A DNA stretch of 18,844 nucleotides from WHUA01 sp964585785 (GCA_964585785.1 CAZPFL010000089.1:1-18844); one strand, 5' to 3'; positions 1-6,204 are shown, counted from the stretch's first letter. The notes: generated by a model from the sequence alone, not told the origin. Translations and numbers: made by a program.

Positions 1-408
1 AAGATCGCCGGCGTGAACGACGTGCATCCGCTGGATACCACCAACGTCCCCGGCTGCACCTATTGCACGCCGCAGGTCGCCTCCGTCGGCCTGACCGAAG
101 CGGCGGCGAAGGAGAAGGGCCACAAGGTCAAGGTCGGGCACTTCCCCTTCATCGGCAACGGCAAGGCGATCGCGCTGGGCGAACCGGAAGGCATGGTGAA
201 GACCGTGTTCGACGCGGATACCGGCGAGTTGCTGGGCGCGCATATGGTCGGCGCCGAGGTTACCGAGCTGATCCAGGGCTTCGGCATCGCCAAGACGCTG
301 GAAACCACCGAGGCCGAGCTGATGCACGCGATCTTCCCGCATCCGACGCTGTCGGAGATGATGCACGAGTCCGTGCTTGACGCCTACGGCCGCGCGATAC
401 ATTTCTAA
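1..408 (+). CDS. lpdA: Dihydrolipoyl dehydrogenase (E3), C-terminal part; 5' end outside window
   Basis: This is the last 135 residues of the FAD-dependent E3 subunit. E3 reoxidises dihydrolipoamide for pyruvate and 2-oxoglutarate dehydrogenase and the glycine cleavage system, in the cytoplasm. The visible part is the C-terminal dimerisation domain. It contains the entry segment TPQVASVGLTE, the turn GELLGAHMVG, and near the end HPTLSEMMHE, which carries the His-Glu dyad that acts as acid-base at the partner subunit's active site. The reading frame is open from base 1, so the true start and the FAD and NAD domains lie upstream. It ends 40 bases before lipA on the same strand. This pairs E3 with the enzyme that makes the lipoyl group E3 works on. 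Confidence 0.97.
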   Translation, partial: KIAGVNDVHPLDTTNVPGCTYCTPQVASVGLTEAAAKEKGHKVKVGHFPFIGNGKAIALGEPEGMVKTVFDADTGELLGAHMVGAEVTELIQGFGIAKTLETTEAELMHAIFPHPTLSEMMHESVLDAYGRAIHF

Positions 409-448
409 TCTTAATCCGGGCTTAAGCAGCATCCGTTAAGGCATTGGC

Positions 449-1396
449 ATGACGACCGCTCCCACGACGCCGCTCCGCCATCCGGAGAAGCGCAACAAGC
501 CGGACAATCCGATTCAGCGGAAGCCGGCGTGGATCCGCGTCAAGGCGCCGACATCGAAGGAATATTTCGCGACCCGCGACCTCATGCGGGGCAAGAACCT
601 GCACACGGTCTGCGAGGAGGCGGGCTGCCCCAACATCGGCGAATGCTGGGCCAAGAAGCACGCCACCTTCATGATCATGGGCGAGACCTGCACGCGGGCC
701 TGCGCCTTCTGTAACGTCGCGACCGGGCAGCCGAAACCGCTCGACGCAATGGAGCCGGTCAACGTCGCCGCCGCGGTCAAGGAACTGGGCCTGGCGCATG
801 TCGTCGTCACCTCGGTCGACCGCGACGACCTCGATGACGGCGGCGCGGCGCATTTTGCCGCCGTGATCCGCAATATCCGCGAGTTTTCGCCCGGCACGAC
901 GATCGAGGTGCTGACGCCCGACTTCATGCACAAGGACGGCGCGATCGAAATCGTCGCCGACGCCAAACCGGATGTGTTCAACCACAATATCGAGACGGTG
1001 CCGCGGCTCTATCCGACGATCCGTCCCGGCGCGCGCTACTTCACCAGCCTCGAGCTGCTGAGCCGGGTCAAGCGCATCGACCCGTCGATCTTCACCAAGT
1101 CCGGCCTGATGGTCGGCCTCGGCGAGGGCAAGGGCGAGGTGCTGCAGGTGATGGACGATCTGCGCGCCGCCGACGTCGACTTCATCACCATCGGCCAGTA
1201 TCTCCAGCCGACCCCGAAGCACGCGGCGATCGACCGCTTCGTCGAGCCCGCGGAGTTCGAGAGCTACGCCCGCCAGGCGCGCGGCAAGGGCTTTCTGATG
1301 GTTTCGGCCTCGCCGCTGACCCGCTCGTCCTATCATGCGGGCGACGACTTCCTCCGGCTGCGCGCGGCGCGCGAGCGCCTGCTCGCGGCCGTCTGA
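449..1396 (+). CDS. lipA: Lipoyl synthase
   Basis: A radical SAM enzyme that inserts two sulfur atoms at C6 and C8 of protein-bound octanoyl groups to make the lipoyl cofactor. The 315-residue protein shows all expected ligands. Cys55, Cys60 and Cys66 (CEEAGCPNIGEC) bind the auxiliary 4Fe-4S cluster that is sacrificed as sulfur donor. Cys81, Cys85 and Cys88 (CTRACAFC) bind the radical SAM cluster. A C-terminal RSSY at about residues 292-295 provides the serine ligand of the auxiliary cluster. The length is normal for the family. The ATG at 449 has a TAAGG Shine-Dalgarno-like sequence about 7 bases upstream. It sits 40 bases after lpdA and 15 bases before the START-domain gene, so co-transcription is likely. 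Confidence 0.98.
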   Translation: MTTAPTTPLRHPEKRNKPDNPIQRKPAWIRVKAPTSKEYFATRDLMRGKNLHTVCEEAGCPNIGECWAKKHATFMIMGETCTRACAFCNVATGQPKPLDAMEPVNVAAAVKELGLAHVVVTSVDRDDLDDGGAAHFAAVIRNIREFSPGTTIEVLTPDFMHKDGAIEIVADAKPDVFNHNIETVPRLYPTIRPGARYFTSLELLSRVKRIDPSIFTKSGLMVGLGEGKGEVLQVMDDLRAADVDFITIGQYLQPTPKHAAIDRFVEPAEFESYARQARGKGFLMVSASPLTRSSYHAGDDFLRLRAARERLLAAV

Positions 1397-1411
1397 CCGT
1401 TCCCCGTTTCC

Positions 1412-1861
1412 GTGCCCAGCCACTCCGAACAGCGCGTCCTGCCGCACAAGCCGGAAGAGATGTTCGACCTGGTCGCCGATGTCGGGCGCTACCCGGAATT
1501 CCTGCCCTGGTGCGTGGCGGCGCGCATCCTCAGCCGCTGCGAGACGCGCATGCGCGCCGAGCTCGCCATCGGCTTCAAGGGGATACGCGAGCGTTTTACC
1601 AGCCTGGTGACGCTCGACCGGCCAAACCGCCGAATTGACGTGACGTACGAGAATGGCCCGTTCAAATACCTGGTCAATCAATGGCGCTTCGAGCCGGACG
1701 GCGAGGGGCGCTGCGTCGTCGACTTCCACATCGAGTTCCAGTTCCGCTCGCGCCTCCTCGAAATGCTGATGGGCAAGCTGTTCAACGAGGCCGTCCACCG
1801 CATGGTCCGCGCCTTCGAACAGCGCGCCGACGCGCTCTACGGCACGCAGGGCGCGGCGTAG
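1412..1861 (+). CDS. Coq10/RatA-like START (SRPBCC) domain protein
   Basis: A 149-residue single-domain protein of the START-like SRPBCC fold, in the polyketide-cyclase/Coq10 branch. The diagnostic N-terminal segment is VADVGRYPEFLPWC at about residues 23-36, followed by a basic beta strand, the turn NGPFKYLVNQWRF, and a long C-terminal helix (NEAVHRMVRAFEQRA). In mitochondria and Alphaproteobacteria this family binds ubiquinone and supports respiratory electron transfer. The E. coli homologue has been called RatA, a ribosome-association toxin, so automatic labels often say toxin. The conserved place next to lipA favours the quinone-related role (inference). The start is a GTG 15 bases after the lipA stop. 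No stronger start lies nearby, and the length fits the family. Confidence 0.9.
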   Translation: MPSHSEQRVLPHKPEEMFDLVADVGRYPEFLPWCVAARILSRCETRMRAELAIGFKGIRERFTSLVTLDRPNRRIDVTYENGPFKYLVNQWRFEPDGEGRCVVDFHIEFQFRSRLLEMLMGKLFNEAVHRMVRAFEQRADALYGTQGAA

Positions 1862-1888
1862 AGCGCCGTCAGGCCTCACTCCACCTAT

Positions 1889-1991
1889 CGTCACAACCCG
1901 ACTTGATCGGGGTGTCCACGGCACGGCGCTGCGCTTGGCTCGGCCGCGCCGGGATGATCCGAAAGCTCGCCGGTCGAGCCGGCGAATGACG
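1889..1991. repeat. Putative ~103-bp intergenic repeat element with inverted ends
   Basis: The stretch opens with CGTCA (1889-1893) and closes with its complement TGACG (1987-1991). Just inside each end is a hairpin of the same design: CCCGA-cttga-TCGGG at 1897-1911, and TCGCCGG-tcgag-CCGGCGA at 1967-1985. The two ends are roughly reverse complements of each other. This architecture matches short dispersed elements often seen between genes in alphaproteobacterial genomes, which typically have CGTCAT...ATGACG ends around a CCCG/TTGA/CGGG stem (from general knowledge). Only one copy lies in this window, so its repeat status is inferred. It sits just after the START-domain gene stop and may act in RNA as a 3' structure or transcription stop. 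Confidence 0.55.
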
Positions 1992-2157
1992 ACTGTTTTT
2001 TGTCTTCCGCACCGTTCCGCCGCCTACTTCAAGCGCAGCTTTCGTGACTACAAGCGCAGCGACAGGCTTGGCATCCCGCGCCGGGGTCGACTCGGCGGAC
2101 ACAGCCTGTCAACAACTTGTGCGTGTGAAATTAGTTTCCACAAAATATGGAGAAGGC

Positions 2158-2193
2158 ATGGACTGGTGCCGATTGGATTCCCTAGTATATTAG
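2158..2193 (+). other. Possible 11-codon leader ORF upstream of the XRE gene
   Basis: ATG at 2158 opens a short frame encoding MDWCRLDSLVY and ends at TAG (2191-2193). GGAG at 2149-2152 lies 5 bases upstream of the ATG and could serve as ribosome binding site. It stands in the AT-richer stretch before the XRE regulator, and an 8-bp-stem hairpin follows at 2230-2246. There is no run of one regulatory codon and no T-tract after the hairpin, so classical attenuation is not supported. An ORF this short can occur by chance. Confidence 0.2.
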
Positions 2194-2202
2194 GCATCAT
2201 AA
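2173..2202 (+). promoter_or_regulatory. Weak sigma70-like promoter candidate for the XRE gene, with embedded palindrome
   Basis: TTGGAT (2173-2178), an 18-base spacer and TCATAA (2197-2202) resemble -35 and -10 boxes. Inside the spacer is a near-palindrome, CCTAGTATATTAGG (2181-2194), with arms CCTA/TAGG around a TATA centre. A protein bound there would cover the promoter. The local base composition is much richer in A and T than the flanking genes, as expected for a control region. The match to consensus is only moderate. Confidence 0.35.
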
Positions 2203-2229
2203 GTAATTCGCTCCGTACCGCATCGGATT

Positions 2230-2246
2230 GCCCGGAATTTCCGGGC
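2230..2246. promoter_or_regulatory. Inverted repeat, putative operator or leader hairpin of the XRE gene
   Basis: GCCCGGAA-t-TTCCGGGC is a perfect inverted repeat with 8-base arms around a single central base. It begins 60 bases before the proposed GTG start of the XRE regulator. A degenerate half copy, GAATTCCGGGG, follows at about 2256. Autoregulation through such a site is common for XRE regulators, so an operator is the favoured reading (inference). With a one-base centre an RNA hairpin would have to lose inner pairs to form a loop. Confidence 0.5.
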
Positions 2247-2277
2247 GTTGGCGGCGAATTCCGGGGCGCAAGGGGGC

Positions 2278-2282
2278 AGGAG
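2278..2282 (+). promoter_or_regulatory. Ribosome binding site that sets the XRE gene start
   Basis: AGGAG ends 7 bases before the GTG at 2290. This is why that GTG is preferred over a TTG at 2248, which lies just after the palindrome and has no such site. Confidence 0.6.
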
Positions 2283-2289
2283 CGGGGGC

Positions 2290-3000
2290 GTGGTCAGTCC
2301 ATCGCAGATTCGGGCGGCGCGGTCGCTCATCGGCATCAAGCAGTCCGACCTCGCGCGCGGGGCGGGGATCTCGCTCGCCACCCTCAACAATATCGAGCGC
2401 GGCATCGGCGATCCGCGGACCAGCACGCTGGAGGCGATCGAGCGCGCGCTCACCGGGGCCGGCATCGAGTTCGCCAGCGACGCGGTCAGCGAGAGCGTGA
2501 AGCTGCGCCGTCTCGACCGGCCGACCGCCTATGAGACACTGTTTGCGAGCCAGCGGGTGATGGAGCTGCTCGGCGGCCGCGCGCTGACGCCCGTGGAGAA
2601 GGTGCTGCTGTTCGCCCGCCGTCCGCGCGAAAATGCAAACTTGGACGAGGATCCGCGCATCTGCCTCCTGATCGAGGGGCGCAACCGGACAGTGCTGTTC
2701 GACCAGGTGCAGTTCAGCGTCGCCAGTGCCGGGCGGGCCGCGGAGGTGGCGGCGATCGTGCTCTGGGCCTTCAGCTTCCACAAGGAAGGGCTCTATTACC
2801 TGGAGCAGGTGCTGGACGACACCACGGCCGGCGACCTGCCGGAAGTCGTCGCGCGGCTTCGCGGGCTCAACTGGCTGCCGCTGCGCCACCCGGCCGACTT
2901 CTTCAACGTGTTCGACGATTGGGATCACCGCCTGAAGCCGATGGCGGAGCGGGACGGGCACCCGATGCGCGAGCTCGCCGCGCTGTTCAACGCCGCCTGA
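2290..3000 (+). CDS. XRE-family transcriptional regulator with uncharacterised C-terminal domain
   Basis: A 236-residue protein. Residues ~6-60 form a Cro/C1-type helix-turn-helix, with helices around IRAARSLIGIKQSDLARGA, GISLATLNNIERG and TLEAIERALTGAGIEF, so DNA binding is well supported. The remaining ~170 residues match no domain I recognise. They are soluble, mixed alpha/beta, rich in charged and aromatic residues (FSFHKEGLYYLEQ, PADFFNVFDDWDHR), with no membrane segment. The start is GTG 2290, chosen for AGGAG seven bases upstream. The gene stands alone after a 428-base non-coding leader with palindromes, and converges on cinA with only 21 bases between stops. Base composition and codon use resemble the neighbours. 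It interrupts an otherwise conserved block, so it may be a lineage-specific insertion. The C-terminal part could be a ligand sensor, but that is a guess. Confidence 0.85.
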   Translation: MVSPSQIRAARSLIGIKQSDLARGAGISLATLNNIERGIGDPRTSTLEAIERALTGAGIEFASDAVSESVKLRRLDRPTAYETLFASQRVMELLGGRALTPVEKVLLFARRPRENANLDEDPRICLLIEGRNRTVLFDQVQFSVASAGRAAEVAAIVLWAFSFHKEGLYYLEQVLDDTTAGDLPEVVARLRGLNWLPLRHPADFFNVFDDWDHRLKPMAERDGHPMRELAALFNAA

Positions 3001-3021
3001 GGGCTCACTGGCCCGGCGTAT

Positions 3022-3516
3022 TTACCGGCTCCGCGCCAGCTCCAGCAGCATGTCGAGGGCGACCGCGACCGAGGCTTCGCGGATCGCATCCCGGTCGCCG
3101 GAGAAATGGTTCTCGCGCACGACCGGCGGCGCGCCCTTGATGGCGGCCGAGATGAAGACCAGCCCGACCGGCTTCGCCGCCGTGCCGCCGCCGGGGCCGG
3201 CCACGCCGGTCACGCCCGCGGCGAGGTCGACCGGGGCGTGGCTGAGCGCGCCCGCCGCCATCGCCGCCGCCACTTCGCGGCTGACCGCGCCATGGCGCTC
3301 GAGCAGCGCCGGATCGACGCCGACCTCCTCCATCTTCGCCTCGTTGGAATAGGTGACGTAGCCGCGCTCGACCACGGCCGAGGAGCCGGGAATCGCGGTG
3401 AGGCAGCCGGCCAGCAGCCCGCCGGTGCAGGACTCGACCGTCGCCAGCATCAGCTTCTTGCCCTCACAAACCTCGAGCAATATCTTTGCTTTTTCCGTTA
3501 TCACCTTGGGAAACAT
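3022..3516 (-). CDS. pncC: CinA C-terminal-domain protein, nicotinamide-nucleotide amidase (PncC)
   Basis: A 164-residue stand-alone CinA C-terminal domain. Members deamidate nicotinamide mononucleotide to nicotinate mononucleotide, recycling pyridine nucleotides in the cytoplasm. The signature motifs are all present: ESCTGGLLAG, holding the nucleophilic serine, then GYVTYSNEAK, GAVSREVAAAMA and GVTGVAGPGGGT. The N-terminal molybdopterin-binding-like domain of full-length CinA is absent, as is usual in Alphaproteobacteria. The ATG (3516-3514) overlaps the pgpA stop by one base (TGATG), and only a weak Shine-Dalgarno is seen, so translation is probably coupled. It is the last gene of the ispDF-pgpA-cinA operon. 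Older annotations call it a competence/damage-inducible protein; that role is not implied here. Confidence 0.93.
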   Translation of the reverse strand: MFPKVITEKAKILLEVCEGKKLMLATVESCTGGLLAGCLTAIPGSSAVVERGYVTYSNEAKMEEVGVDPALLERHGAVSREVAAAMAAGALSHAPVDLAAGVTGVAGPGGGTAAKPVGLVFISAAIKGAPPVVRENHFSGDRDAIREASVAVALDMLLELARSR

Positions 3517-4025
3517 CACACATATCCAAGTTGCTTCAGGAGCCCGAACTCGGTGTCGAGGTAGATGAAACCGTAGGTCAAGATGGCAGCGTAAATCCCC
3601 GCGACGATATCGTCGAGCATGACGCCCGGCGCGCCGGGCAGGTCGCGGTCGATCCAGCCGGCGGGCCAGGGCTTGAAGATGTCGAACAGGCGGAAGGCGA
3701 AGAAGGCGATGGCGTAGAGTACTGGGTCGGGATAGGCGATCGGGGCGAGGGCGAGCCATTGGCCTGCAATTTCGTCGATCACCACCCGGCTCGGGTCCTT
3801 TTCGCCGCTCGCCCGGCAGTAGCGGCCGGTGGCCCAGAGCCCGGCCGCGAGCGCCAGCAGCCCGGCCGGGACCAGCCAGAGCGCGCCGACGGTGCTCGCG
3901 ATCAGCCAGCCGATGGGCAGCGCCGCGAGCGAGGCCCAGCTCCCCGAAGCAATCGGGATATTGCCGACGCCGAACCCGGTCGCGATCAGGCTGGCCGGGT
4001 GCCAGAAGGAGAGGCGGCGGCTCAC
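3516..4025 (-). CDS. pgpA: Phosphatidylglycerophosphatase A
   Basis: An integral membrane enzyme that dephosphorylates phosphatidylglycerol phosphate to phosphatidylglycerol, at the inner membrane. The 169-residue protein has the family motifs in order: TGFGVGNIPIASGSWASL near the N terminus, VIDEIAGQWLAL in the middle, then FRLFDIFKPWP and PGAPGVMLDDIVAG. These hold the acidic residues that bind Mg2+. Hydrophobic stretches at about residues 30-65, 100-120 and 140-155 fit several membrane spans. The start is GTG at 4025, overlapping the ispDF stop in a GTGA; the resulting length is typical for PgpA. An in-frame extension back to 4292 lies inside ispDF and is not used. Its 3' end overlaps cinA by one base. 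Confidence 0.93.
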   Translation of the reverse strand: MSRRLSFWHPASLIATGFGVGNIPIASGSWASLAALPIGWLIASTVGALWLVPAGLLALAAGLWATGRYCRASGEKDPSRVVIDEIAGQWLALAPIAYPDPVLYAIAFFAFRLFDIFKPWPAGWIDRDLPGAPGVMLDDIVAGIYAAILTYGFIYLDTEFGLLKQLGYV

Positions 4026-5215
4026 AGCCGGACCGTCGCGACGGCTTGCGCGGCGATGCCTTCGCGCCGGCCGGTGAAGCCGAGCTCTTCGGTCGTCGTC
4101 GCCTTGACGTTCACGCGCGCCGGGTCGATGGCGCAGATCTCGGCGATGCGCGCCCGCATGGCGGCCCGGTGCGGGCCGATCTTCGGCCGCTCGCAGATCA
4201 GCGTGACGTCGAGATTGCAGACCGCGCCGCCGCGGGCGCGAAGGTCCTCGACCGCCTTCGCCAGGAAGATCGCCGAATCGGCGGCGCGCCATTGCGGATC
4301 GCTCGGCGGGAAATGGTCGCCGATATCGCCGCCGCCGATCGCGCCGAAGATCGCGTCGGTGATCGCATGCAGCCCGACATCCGCGTCGGAATGGCCTTTC
4401 AGGCCCGCCGCGTGGGGAACCCGGACGCCACAGAGCGTGACATGGTCGCCGGGCTCGAAGCGGTGGACGTCGAAACCCGTGCCGACGCGGATATCACCGC
4501 CGCCGCTGCCGCCCCCAGGACCACCCATGCGCTCGCGCATGATCTGCTCGGCGCGGGCGAAATCCCGCTCGGTCGTCACCTTGATGTTGTCCTCGTTCCC
4601 CATGACCAGCGCTACCTCCAGTCCCGCGGCCTCCGCGACCGCCGCGTCGTCGGTGTACATATTGCCGCCGGCCGCGCGGAAGGCGGCGAGGATCGGGCGG
4701 TATTGAAAGCCCTGCGGCGTCTGCGCGCGCCACAGCCCCGACCGGTCGACGGTGCCCGCGACCCGGTCGCCGCCATCCGTTCGTTTGTCGGCGCGCTTAA
4801 TCGTGTCGATGACCGGGACGGCCGCGACCGCGCCTGGCGTCTCCGCCAGGGCGTCGATCACCCGGTCGATCGTGCCGGCGTCGGTGAAGGGCCGTGCCGC
4901 ATCCTGGATCAGGACGTTGTCCGGCGTTAAATTTTCAATGTTTTTCAATCCGTTATGGGACGATTCTTGCCGCGTTTCGCCGCCGAAGGCGGGTTCCCCC
5001 AGGCCGAGGTCGCCGCACAGCGCGGCGAATTGCGCCCGGTCGTCCGGATGGATGACGGCGCGCACCGCGTCGATGCGCGGATGCGCGGCGAAGGCCTGCA
5101 GGGTCAGCCGCATCATCGGCACGCCCGCGATGGGGCGGTATTGCTTCGGGACGCCGCCGCCGCCGGCGCGCGTTCCCCGTCCGCCGGCCAAGACCAGGGC
5201 GACCGTGCGTGCCAT
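4022..5215 (-). CDS. ispDF: Bifunctional IspD/IspF enzyme of the MEP pathway
   Basis: A 397-residue fusion of two enzymes of isoprenoid precursor synthesis. The N-terminal ~227 residues are IspD, which joins CTP to 2-C-methyl-D-erythritol 4-phosphate. Its signatures are LAGGRGTRAGGGGVPKQY (residues 9-26), the segment VLIQDAARPF, and RAQTPQGFQY. A glycine-rich linker (GGPGGGSGGG) follows. The C-terminal part from about residue 240 is IspF, which cyclises the diphosphocytidyl product and releases CMP. It shows the metal ligands of DVH (Asp249, His251), HSDADVGLH, GDIGDHFPPSDPQW and ATTTEELGFTGR. The ATG at 5215 gives MARTVALVLAGG, the normal IspD N terminus. The middle enzyme, IspE, is not in this window. 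The gene heads an operon with pgpA (GTGA overlap) and cinA. Confidence 0.97.
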   Translation of the reverse strand: MARTVALVLAGGRGTRAGGGGVPKQYRPIAGVPMMRLTLQAFAAHPRIDAVRAVIHPDDRAQFAALCGDLGLGEPAFGGETRQESSHNGLKNIENLTPDNVLIQDAARPFTDAGTIDRVIDALAETPGAVAAVPVIDTIKRADKRTDGGDRVAGTVDRSGLWRAQTPQGFQYRPILAAFRAAGGNMYTDDAAVAEAAGLEVALVMGNEDNIKVTTERDFARAEQIMRERMGGPGGGSGGGDIRVGTGFDVHRFEPGDHVTLCGVRVPHAAGLKGHSDADVGLHAITDAIFGAIGGGDIGDHFPPSDPQWRAADSAIFLAKAVEDLRARGGAVCNLDVTLICERPKIGPHRAAMRARIAEICAIDPARVNVKATTTEELGFTGRREGIAAQAVATVRL

Positions 5216-5251
5216 GTTGCGAATCCCCGCTTCGCTGCTCAGAAGAGCGGC

Positions 5252-5280
5252 ATATTGGCGTCTCGGGCCCGCCTTGCCAA
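5252..5280 (-). promoter_or_regulatory. Sigma70-like promoter of the ispDF operon
   Basis: Read on the minus strand: TTGGCA (5280-5275), a 17-base spacer and CAATAT (5257-5252), then 36 bases to the ispDF ATG. Spacing is ideal and both hexamers match the consensus in four of six positions. It lies in the 109-base gap between ispDF and the divergent membrane-protein gene. Confidence 0.5.
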
Positions 5281-5296
5281 GCGCGACCGTGCGGTT

Positions 5297-5308
5297 CCGA
5301 AATTTCGG
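5297..5308. promoter_or_regulatory. Perfect 12-bp palindrome in the ispDF / ccsA-like divergent promoter region
   Basis: CCGAAATTTCGG is its own reverse complement. It lies 16 bases upstream of the ispDF -35 box (minus strand) and 16 bases before the ATG of the divergent gene at 5325. That position suits a dimeric regulator acting on one or both genes. Function is inferred from position and symmetry only. Confidence 0.35.
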
Positions 5309-5324
5309 TGATATACAGGCCGCT

Positions 5325-6125
5325 ATGGGCAGCACGACCGTCTTCAGCCTCGCCGCGCTGGTCTGCATGGTGCCGGCCGCGGTGGCATCCCAGTATGGAC
5401 CTTTCGCGCGCGACGGCCGCTTCTGGGCGCTGGCCGGGCTGGCGGCCGCGGCGGCTACGGTCTGGGCCGCGGTGCAGGCGCGGGCGGGCTGGGAGACCGG
5501 CTTCGCCGAGGCGATCTGGGTCACGGTCGCGGGCACCCTCGTGATGTTCCTGGTGCTGGCCGGGGCGCTGCGCCATGCCTGGCGCCTCGCGCCGATTCTG
5601 CTGCCCTATCTCATCCTCTTGGCGGCGCTGGCGACGATCTGGCACAACGCGCCGCGGCGGCCGCTGCTGGCGGAAGCGCCGCCGGCCTGGATCGCGCTGC
5701 ACATCGTCGCCTCGGTCGTCACCTACGTGCTGCTGACGCTGGCGGCGATCGCGGGCACGGCGGTGCTGCTGCAGGAGCGGGCGCTGCGCCTTCGCCAGCG
5801 CTACCGCCTGACCGAAAGGCTGCCGTCGGTGGCCGATGCGGAGCGGCTCGAGCTTGGCCTGCTGCTGGCCTCCGAAATCGTGCTCGGAGTCGGCATCATG
5901 ACCGGCATGGCGACGGAGTATTTCATCAGGGGCGTGGTGCTCACCTTCGACCACAAAACGGTACTGACGACGGTCGGCTTCGTCGTCATCGGGCTGCTGC
6001 TCATCGCGCATTACTTGGTCGGGCTGCGCGGCCGGCGGGCAGCCCGAATCGTGCTCGTCGGCTATTTGCTGGTCACACTCGGCTATCCCGGCGTGAAATT
6101 CGTCACCGATGTCTTGCTGCGCTGA
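5325..6125 (+). CDS. CcsA/YpjD-type inner membrane protein, cytochrome c assembly family
   Basis: A 266-residue, strongly hydrophobic protein with about eight predicted membrane spans, spread from MGSTTVFSLAALVCM to the C terminus. The family resemblance is clearest in the last third: LGVGIMTGMATEYF, FDHKTVLTTVGFVVIGLLL and the closing LVGYLLVTLGYPGVKF, which follow the pattern of YpjD/CcsA-like proteins. His residues in IWHNAP, ALHIVAS, DHKTV and AHYLV could bind heme, as in cytochrome c biogenesis CcsA, but the tryptophan-rich WWD motif of true CcsA is not evident. YpjD-type proteins are poorly characterised, so a role in heme handling is inference. The ATG at 5325 is preferred. The frame is open further upstream, but that part is antisense to ispDF. 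It is divergent from ispDF and followed by 131 bases of promoter DNA for dusB. Confidence 0.85.
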   Translation: MGSTTVFSLAALVCMVPAAVASQYGPFARDGRFWALAGLAAAAATVWAAVQARAGWETGFAEAIWVTVAGTLVMFLVLAGALRHAWRLAPILLPYLILLAALATIWHNAPRRPLLAEAPPAWIALHIVASVVTYVLLTLAAIAGTAVLLQERALRLRQRYRLTERLPSVADAERLELGLLLASEIVLGVGIMTGMATEYFIRGVVLTFDHKTVLTTVGFVVIGLLLIAHYLVGLRGRRAARIVLVGYLLVTLGYPGVKFVTDVLLR

Positions 6126-6184
6126 GAATCCGGCCTATTTCGTGTGGAATTAACCCTTCCGAACAGGTGCCTTTTCGTACCGCA

Positions 6185-6204
6185 GCATATGCTTGTGCAT
6201 ATGC
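6185..6204. promoter_or_regulatory. Tandem GCATATGC palindromes over the dusB-ntrBC promoter
   Basis: Two identical copies of the palindrome GCATATGC (6185-6192 and 6197-6204) are separated by TTGT. Because each copy is self-complementary, the whole is both a direct and an inverted repeat, apart from the centre. The candidate -35 box occupies the spacer and the edge of the second copy, so a bound protein should compete with RNA polymerase. It does not match the NtrC site pattern (TGCAC-N-GTGCA type). Confidence 0.5.

Noticed and set aside
1412..1861. Toxin of a toxin-antitoxin pair (RatA label) with the XRE gene as antitoxin
   Set aside because: The two genes are 428 bases apart with separate control regions, and the START-domain gene is a conserved neighbour of lipA, so a toxin-antitoxin pair is not supported.
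422..1924. Open frame of 500 codons on the minus strand
   Set aside because: Antisense to lipA and the START-domain gene, both well supported.
2248..2289. TTG start 14 codons upstream for the XRE gene
   Set aside because: No ribosome site, directly beside the operator-like repeat; the GTG at 2290 has AGGAG at seven bases.
1935..2534. Open frame of 199 codons on the plus strand before the XRE gene
   Set aside because: It crosses the repeat element and the leader palindromes and continues out of frame into the XRE gene; no recognisable domain.
3001..3016. GGGC-TCACTG-GCCC between the convergent XRE and cinA stops as a bidirectional terminator
   Set aside because: Four base pairs and no T or A tract; too weak to call.
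4752..5324. Upstream in-frame extension of the CcsA-like gene
   Set aside because: It runs antisense through ispDF, and ATG 5325 gives a protein of normal family length beginning with a membrane span.
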